This document shows positions 57,405 to 64,000 of a stretch of DNA of 64,000 nucleotides, piece by piece; the first letter of the stretch is position 1; each line of letters starts with the position of its first letter. Source of the stretch: Deinandra increscens subsp. villosa (Eukaryota > Streptophyta > Magnoliopsida > Asterales > Asteraceae); the NCBI GenBank assembly GCA_039602395.1, contig JBCNJP010000017.1, forward strand, positions 25,068,275 through 25,132,274, read 5' to 3'. The position numbers and the translations under genes were made by a program. The notes under the pieces are model-generated. The model had not been told where the DNA came from. It did not search any database and saw nothing but the letters and a program-made list of their open reading frames with translations.

Positions 57405-57630
57405 AGAAAGTGTTCCGAGGCTCCAATTTCGCAAAACCCCCAAAAGTTTTACTAAACTTGAGCTTGATTCAATGCTCTTGGCTAAAACCCATCTCCACCT
57501 TCTTAAAAAAACGTATTATGCGTTTTCTATGAAGGAGAAAACCAGAATTTTGTGTTTTTAATCTCCCAATAACTCAAACCTTTTCTACCTCTAACACCCC
57601 GCCGAAAACATTTTTTTCTCTCTTTCCAAA
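57405..57630. other. Unassigned joint between LTR X and Harbinger remnant
   Basis: Probably contains the distal end of LTR Y, since the Harbinger part starts at 57631, but no LTR terminus or duplication could be fixed. TCTAACACCCCG near 57590 is LTR-like. Confidence 0.3.
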
Positions 57631-57790
57631 TCATTCACAATACGCAAAAATAGACTTTGGCATACTGAATCGAGGTCTAAACATTTTTTCTTTGAATCTA
57701 GTGTCGTTAGCAAAATAGTATGCAACTAGAGGACCATGAGCCAATTCTCGCTATCTTTTAACTGATGATCTCGACAAATATTTTGAACTT
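57631..57790 (-). pseudogene. PIF/Harbinger transposase, N-terminal part
   Basis: Minus-strand reading gives LVAYYFANDTRFKEKMFRPR followed by FSMPKSIF, matching the start of HARBI1-like transposases (ADYF...FRRRFRMSxxLF). A stop precedes it and another follows. The central roughly 130 residues of the family, including the first catalytic Asp, are absent between this part and 21407-21967, so the nested insertion was accompanied by a deletion. Confidence 0.7.
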
Positions 57791-58143
57791 TCGGCCTCTT
57801 CTTCTACCGCTATGAACATGTCCTCGATCGACAAAAAGATTAGCCGCCTCTTTCAAAGTAGATGAAGATGATATTTTTACCCAAAATAAAAATAAAAAAA
57901 AAACTTGTTAGTGATTGTAGAGATAAATTTAGACAACATAATGGAGAAATATGGTGTGAAAAAAGAATTAGGATGAGAATATACTTATATAAAAAATTAA
58001 TCATTATATTTATTTCTAGATAAATATGTTTTAACATATTTAAAAAAATAAACTATGAAAAGAACATAAAACTTATATTATTTTTCAAAACCTAAAAAAT
58101 AATTAAACATTACATAAAACTCTAATTAATATTTGAAAAGTCA
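57791..58143. other. AT-rich spacer
   Basis: No feature recognised; probably the 5' flank of the Harbinger coding region and insertion-site sequence for the following copia element. Confidence 0.4.
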
Positions 58144-59188
58144 TGAGCAATGGATCGCCTACTCAATCTAGCTATAACGGATACGAAACAAGTAATTAAC
58201 CGATTGTTTTATTGATCAATGAACAATTACAATCAGTAACACTCAGATACAGACACAGAGAATAACACCTCAGAAACACACACGTAAGACTCAGCTCTAC
58301 TACTCACTCGTTCACTTGTGTGTAAAACAAAGACCAAGCAACCTATTTATAGCTGTTGGCCGAACCCTGTCCAAACTCCAGGTTCGGCAGGTCCGAACTC
58401 CAGGTTCGGACCAGGTTCGGCTGGCAGTAAACCTAGCCTTGAACTTGGTTCTTGAATCTTGATTGGATACTTCACACGACACACATATCAGGTATCAACA
58501 AACTCCCCCTCGTCGTGTGCGGTATCTCTTCAACATCTTCAAATCTGTATCTTCAATAAAGCCCCCCCCCCCCCTTAAGTGTAGAATCCGTTCATCCAAT
58601 GAAATAAATCTTCGAAAAAACTCTTCCTTAACTTGATCGTAGCTTGATATTGAATACTTGGCGATGTCTGGTGATTCTCTGGTATTTATCAACAGCTTCA
58701 GAAGACTTGATATTATGGCTTCCTTCACTTTAGCAACCTGCTCAAAATTTAAATAATCTTGGCGCAAAATGTCTCTTCGAGACTCCAAGATATGATTTTG
58801 AAAATTTGATATTGTATCACGTGTTGATCAGATAAAAAAAATAGCAGAAACAAAATCTTTTTGGCTTTTAAAAAAAATTATATCAAAACAAACCTAAAAT
58901 ATTTTTGATTTTTCAAAACTTATGCTAAAATGCACCAGAATTTTTTTTGTACTTTTCCGAAATGAAATGAAATACAGAATCAAACTCTATTTTTGGTATG
59001 AGAAAGATCACTATATGGGATCATATTGGTCATGACGCACTGAACTACACTTCAATTTAAACTAATTGAAACATATAAGTCATGCTGACTGCCGGTATAA
59101 TTTATCCATCTTAAACTCAGGCAAACTCATACTCATAACATCTCGATATGTTAAGGTATTGATTAGATTTGCTTTGACCAGTGTATCC
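58144..59188 (-). mobile_element. Relative of the gag-only copia element, 3' end
   Basis: A 357-bp LTR (58144-58500, TGAGCAATGG...TATCAACA), a polypurine tract (58501-58512) and interior sequence aligned by eye to 24653-25240. It carries the small minus-strand frame ESRRDILRQDYLNFEQVAK and exactly 11-bp-phased CGAAC/TTCGG motifs at 58361, 58372, 58383, 58394, 58405 and 58416. The element is cut at 59188 by a plus-strand copia; its gag and 5' LTR are beyond the window. Confidence 0.85.
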
Positions 59189-59847
59189 TGTAGGGAAATG
59201 ATCACGTATAAATAAACGTATGTCCGGAAAGTATTTAAGCCTACGGGGTCACACGTCTCGACACTAATATATTTGTATTAATTAATCAGTTAATTAATAT
59301 TTATCACGAATATTTAACGAGGAGTCGTTAAAACTAACAGTTAATTGTTAACAGGGTCTTAGTTGTTAATTATAGAGAGTTGTAATTGGATTACAATTAG
59401 GAAAGGCTTTGGGAGTAGGCCTTAGGGCCGAATTCGTGAAGGCCTCCCCATCCCAAACCCTAGCTTGTTTACCAAGTTCCTAAAACCTATAAATAGACCC
59501 TCTTGGTTTAGGGTTTAAGGTGTGCATTATACCTGATAAGTGCAAACTCTAATTCTCTCTCTCTTCTCTCTAAATTTCGGCAAAGGAAAAAGAATCCAAG
59601 GGATTCGAATTTATTTGTGGTTCGACCAAGCCTTCATCAAGAAGAGGAGTTCGTGATCAAGTACTAGCATACGTACATCGGTGTGTCGTGTGTGCGATCG
59701 TAGAGGGATTTACTTCAAATCCTAGAGGATCTTCTCTTGCCGAGCTAAAAAGGTACACATTATCTATCCGGTTAGTTAGATTAATTCATAGGATAAAATC
59801 CGTTGCGTACTCGTGTTTAAATCGATAATTAGTTATATAACCCAACA
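59189..59847 (+). repeat. 5' LTR of the right-hand copia element
   Basis: 659 bp, TGTAGGGAAATG...AACCCAACA, defined by the insertion point on the left and the primer site on the right. A TATA box CCTATAAATAG lies near 59487-59497. Confidence 0.8.
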
Positions 59848-59848
59848 G

Positions 59849-59865
59849 TGGTATCACGAGCCACC
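59849..59865 (+). other. Primer binding site of the right-hand copia element
   Basis: TGGTATCACGAGCCACC, an initiator-Met-type site with one base more than TGGTATCAGAGCC. Confidence 0.8.
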
Positions 59866-61311
59866 TATGATTTTAATTAATTACCGGGAATAAAAAACTT
59901 GGAGGGGGTGGGGGGAAACCAAATTCGATTAGAAACAAGCTTTCTAATCAAGATTCTAGCTTTTCGATCCACATAAAATCGTCTTTTACAATTGGAAAAT
60001 CGGTTTCGCACCTAATTCGATCGAAAACTGTTTACGACCCGCGTTTTGTTTCCGACCGGAAACCCTAGTTTCCGATCGTAAACCCTAATTTTTTAACTTG
60101 TTCGTATCGTAAATCGTAAACTCAAGGTCGCCGGAATTGAAAACTGTTATCCCGATCGGAAACCCTAATTCCGATCGAAATCTAAATAATGGATCGAAAA
60201 CCTCTAGCCGAATCGGAAACCCTAATTTTAGGTCTAAAATTCGATTCTTGTGATCTAAAATTAAGAACCCAAGTTTTTGTTATCTGATAACTGTTTAAAC
60301 AACAAGTTGTACCTTTATAAAAGATGTTAGAAGAAAGTAAAAACCATGAAGTTTCATGCAAATCGTTCATGGTTATTACTTAGATCAAAGAGAATTAAAA
60401 TTAAAATTATGTTAGATAATTAGAAACCCTAAGATTATGTGATTATTTGTGATAATTGTGACATAATAAAAGGTTTTATTGCAAATATATTTTATGAAAA
60501 TCGAAATTTGCTAATGAACTATTGAAATATGATTTTGTTTATAAAAATAAAATTTGTGTCCTTAAACTCAAAAGAAACACCGGCTCACCCATTTGAACAC
60601 ACTCTAAGAGAGGTATAAGTCGGGTCTCCATGCTTCCCTAAAGTGGATAGGTTTTTAATTGCAAATGTGCAAACCGCACCCCTACGCTTCTTTGTGTGTT
60701 GCGAATGGAGCTACCGAGCTCTTTTGATTTAGAAGACAAACTAAGAATTTTTATAAACACATTATGTGGTGAAGATGTGCATGAATCTTCACACATAACA
60801 TTTTTTATCACACATCAAAATTGTTTTGACCCAAACCAAACTTAAGTCTTTGCCATCCACCTTGAAAAGGACAATTGTGGATGTCATCTTACTCATTGGT
60901 ACACAATGGTAAAATGGCATTTGCATGGCAAATTCCCACTCATTGGTACACAATGGTGGACAATTTGTGCGTTCTTAGTTGGAAGACTTAAAGCGAGCTA
61001 GGCGGTGAGACCCTTGGCCCGTGGCAAAAGATGGGATGAAACATGACTACAAATTACTTGGTGCAAGATTCACAAGTGTTATTTGTAGGTCCCATAAAAT
61101 CTAGGAATTGTACTTGGAATACAATTATTGATCGTCACTTACCTTTTGAGTGCATCATTTCTAGCAGATCAACTGATGAAATGATGGCATGTCAATTGGA
61201 TCCTAGCCTTAATAAGCTTAATTATTTAAAAGTGTTTAAACATTGTGTAATTAAATTTATTAAGGAAAAGATTATTGAAAATACTAATTTTTGAACTTAA
61301 TCTGTTTGTAG
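59866..61311 (+). other. Long leader of the right-hand copia element
   Basis: About 1.45 kb before gag. It has repeated CGATCGAAA/CGGAAACCCTA phrases (60020-60230), a direct repeat ACTCATTGGTACACAATGGT (60892 and 60938), and a short unassigned frame at 61043-61294. No family was recognised for that frame. Confidence 0.6.
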
Positions 61312-62535
61312 ATGGCAACAAACCCTCCTCAAAACAATGTTGGTCATGCTTTTCGTCAAATGTTTGAAAGAGAAAAGCTGAATGGATCTAACTTCAATGA
61401 CTGGTATTGTCAACTGAGGATCGTTCTTAGAGTTGAATGGAGGACCGATGTCCTTGAAAATCATTGGCCGACCGAGCCAGCTGCTACTGCTACTGATCAA
61501 GAGAAAGCTTTCTACGATGCTGAGTATAGTAGATACGATAAGGTTGCTTGTATGATGATCTCGAGTATGACTCCCGATCTTCAGAAGAAATACGAATTTC
61601 ACACACCTTGTGATATGATCAAAGAGCTAAAGAAGATGTATGAAAAACAAGCGGGTGTTGAATTGTTCGACCTAGTTGTGGAACTCCACGACTTGAAGCT
61701 TGAAACTGGTAAATCGGTCAGTAGTCATGTGCTCAAGATGAAGAGCTACTTTGACAAATTGGAATCGCTCAATTATGGGTATAATCAGGATGTGGCAGTT
61801 GGCATGATCCTCAAATCTCTTACGAAGGATTATGAGGGTTTTGTGCGCAACTACAACATGCATAGTATGACTAAAACTATACCTGAGCTTCATGTTATGC
61901 TTGTCGAGTATGAGAAAACGATTCCTAAGAAGGCCACTGAAACACCCCAAGTTCTTATGATCAAAGGGGGAAAGATCCAAAAGGCTAAATGACCACAAAA
62001 GGCGAAGGGCAAGAATGACGGTAAGGGAAAAGGAAAGGCAGTTGCACTTGTTCCTAAAACCAAGCAAACCCATCCGGCCGCAAAAGAGCATCCGGCTAAA
62101 GACCAGATTTGTCACCATTGTGGTGAAGTTGGACACTGGAAGAGGAACTGTCCTACCTATCTAGCTGAGTTGATCAAGAAGAGAAAGAATACTAGTGGGA
62201 CTAGTACTTCAGGTATCTTCACAATTGAATTATTTTCCTTTTCTAAGAGTGATTCATGGGTGTATGACACTGGCTGTGGAACTCACATCTGTAATTCGTT
62301 ACAGGGTCTTAGAAAGAGGAGGAAACTGAAACCTGGAGCTTTGCAGTTGTTCGTGGGAAATGGTTTGCCAGTAGCTGTGGAAGCTATAGGAGAATATCAT
62401 TTAATTATGCCTTTTGGGTTAATTATTGTATTAGACAATTGTCATTATGCACCTTCTATTACTAGAGGTGTTATTTCAGTTTCTTTGTTGAAAAACCAAG
62501 GATTTATTAATGCATTTAATAATATCGGTATTTAA
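61312..62535 (+). pseudogene. Copia Gag and protease
   Basis: The start is ATG 61312 (MATNPPQNNVG). The gag domain shows EREKLNGSNFNDWYCQLRIV and later SSHVLKMKSYFDKLESL. A TGA at 61990-61992 interrupts the frame at the start of a basic linker; the same phase then gives the zinc knuckle CHHCGEVGHWKRNC (about 62110-62151) and the protease motif WVYDTGCGTHI (DTG active site, about 62258-62290), ending with a TAA at 62533-62535. Relatives read on into the GAG-pre-integrase part; here the phase is lost just after. Confidence 0.88.
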
Positions 62536-64000
62536 GTTTCTAAAAATAATGTAATTATTTTGATGCTATTCCTTGTGATGGCATTTATGAAATTGATATG
62601 CCTGGTTGTATTTCAAATAATTCAATGTACAATGTTAGCAAACGAGCCAAAACTAGTTTGGACTCTACCTATCTTTGCACTGTCGTCTTGCCCATGTTGG
62701 CAAAAACCGTATTGAAAGACTTCAACGTGAAGGGATCCTACAATCAAATGATGAATCATTTGATAAATGTGTTTCCTGTATCTCAGGAAAGATGACAAGA
62801 AAACCCTTTCCGAACAAGCCGCAAAGGGCTAAAGAACTACTTGGACTCATTCATACTGATGGTTGTGGCTCATTTAGACATGTGTCAAGAAAAGGTGCTA
62901 GCTACTTCGTGACTTTCACGGATGATTTCAGTCGTTATGGTTATGTTTACTTGCTTAAACATAAACATGAAGTGTTTGAAACATTCAAAGAGTTCAAGAA
63001 CGAAGTAGAAAATCAACTCGGAAAGACCATCAAGATCCTTCGATCGGATCGTGGTGGAGAATACTTAAGCCAAGAGTTCAGGGATTATCTAAAAGCGTGT
63101 GGAATTGTCCAACAGCTTACTCCTCCTTACACTCCTCAGCATAATGGAGTGTCTGAGAGGAGGAATTGAACCTTACTAGAAATGGTGAGGTCGATGATGA
63201 ACCTTACAACTCTCCCAATATCATTTTGGGATTTTTCTCTAGAAACCGCTGTACGCGTTCTAAATATGGTTCCAACCAAGAAGGTTGAAAAGACACCGCA
63301 TCAATTATGGCATGGAGAAGTCCTTGTGTTGTCTTACTTAAGAGTCTGGGGATGTGAGGCACTTGTGAAGCGTGATACGCCTGACAAACTACAACCCAGG
63401 ACTACTAAGTGCATCTTCGTGGGATACCCAAAGGAAACAATGGGTTACTACTTTTACAATCCTTCCAAAAATACTGTTCGTGTTGCTCGATATGCTGAAT
63501 TTTTTGAAAAGAATTTTATAGCTCAAGAGAACAGTGGGAGAATTGAAGAACTACTAGAAGATGTGTCACCTTCTGAAACAACTAGCAATGATCAAACTGG
63601 GGGGGGGGATGTTCAAAGTGATGAATCTCAAGTCGATGATGTTGCGATTCCACTTCGTAGATCCGAAAGGGTCATACGTAATCCGGATAGATGGATTGGT
63701 CTAGTCGAATACGACGAAAACGTATCTGGAGATCTCGATGAGCCTCCAAACTTCAAAGCTACGTTATCAGATCCAGAATCTGATAAATGGCTTGAAGCTG
63801 CGAACGTGGAAATGAAATCCATGAGAGATAATCAAGTTTGGAACTTGGTTGATCTTTCTCCTAACACGAAGACTGTTAGGAGTAAATGGATCTTCAAGAA
63901 AAAGACTGACATGGATGGAAATGTACACACCTATAAAGCTCGTCTCGTGGCGAAAGGTTATACTCAACGTTTTGGCGTTGACTATGATGAGACCTTTTCA
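62536..64000 (+). pseudogene. Copia integrase and start of reverse transcriptase
   Basis: After single-base shifts near 62555 and 62680 the third phase is open from 62675. The integrase zinc module (CRLAHVGKNR...CVSCISGK) is followed by the D-D-E core (IHTDGCGSF, RSDRGGEYL, NGVSERRN). A TGA at 63167-63169 follows ERRN, but the phase stays readable to the window end: LNMVPTKKVEKTPHQLWHG, the VWGCEALVKRD block, a linker with a 10-G run (63599-63608) that keeps frame, and the reverse transcriptase start (WIFKKKTDMDGNVHTYKARL, VAKGYTQRFGVDYDETF). The protein continues beyond the window. Confidence 0.9.

Larger units (their letters stand above)
59189..64000 (+). mobile_element. Ty1/copia element with gag-pol, right end outside window
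   Basis: A plus-strand element with 5' LTR, primer site, gag, protease, integrase and the beginning of reverse transcriptase in the usual copia order. The gag resembles the Angela/Tork type (inference). It is inserted in the gag-only copia relative; the left target duplicate would be TATCC (59184-59188), and its partner is outside. The frame has at least two in-frame stops and two single-base shifts. Confidence 0.9.

Overview
This window is repeat-dense DNA from a flowering plant; nearly every base I can assign belongs to a transposable element. The plant origin is inferred from the element types: chromovirus (Tekay-like) and Athila-like Ty3/gypsy elements, Sirevirus-like and other Ty1/copia elements, a Mutator-like element, a PIF/Harbinger transposase and a tRNA-derived SINE. 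Primers match plant initiator-Met tRNA, plus an Asp-type tRNA for the Athila. The families look like those I associate with Asteraceae, but that is only an impression. No intact host gene was found, only one possible terminal exon (20278-20414) and captured gene-like sequence in the Mutator-like element.

Left block (1-21406). The 3' part of a gag-only Sirevirus-like element (1-4255) and a Tekay-like chromovirus on the minus strand (4656-15714, target duplication TAAAC) appear to sit in an older gypsy-type LTR that ends at 19982. That old LTR also holds a 1.5-kb Mutator-like element (16159-17683, 9-bp duplication TTATATTTA) and a SINE (18020-18245).

Central block (21407-57800). A minus-strand PIF/Harbinger transposase pseudogene is split: its C-terminal part lies at 21407-21967 and its N-terminal part at 57631-57790. 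Between them is a nest. LTR Y (from 21968) contains LTR X (23830 to 57404). LTR X contains a minus-strand gag-only copia element (24322-43417). The gag of that copia contains a second chromovirus (27488-40246, duplication TCATA), whose integrase contains a solo LTR (34927-37099, duplication GAATT). The copia 5' LTR was also hit by an Athila-like element (duplication TAAAT). That locus now appears as a complete solo LTR (42038-43164) and 1 kb of right flank, joined at a 3-bp microhomology to a truncated Athila (44175-53967) followed by the same flank again. This is either a tandem duplication plus LTR recombination or a haplotype/assembly artefact.

Right block (57800-64000). A relative of the gag-only copia (58144-59188) is interrupted by a plus-strand Ty1/copia element with gag, protease, integrase and the start of reverse transcriptase, which runs off the window.

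Two themes stand out. First, three elements keep gag but show no reverse transcriptase or integrase (Sirevirus-like, minus-strand copia, Athila), so they would depend on enzymes supplied by relatives. Second, several unrelated families carry their own short GC-rich motif, repeated in LTR or leader: an 11-bp-phased CCGAAC array in the gag-only copia, a roughly 21-bp-spaced TTAGCGAACTT array in the second chromovirus, GGGCGGTACGCCC in the Athila, and GCGTATCGCG inverted arms in the first chromovirus. These arrays are the best candidates for something undescribed. All boundaries, repeats and breaks were read by eye; percentages and lineages are estimates.
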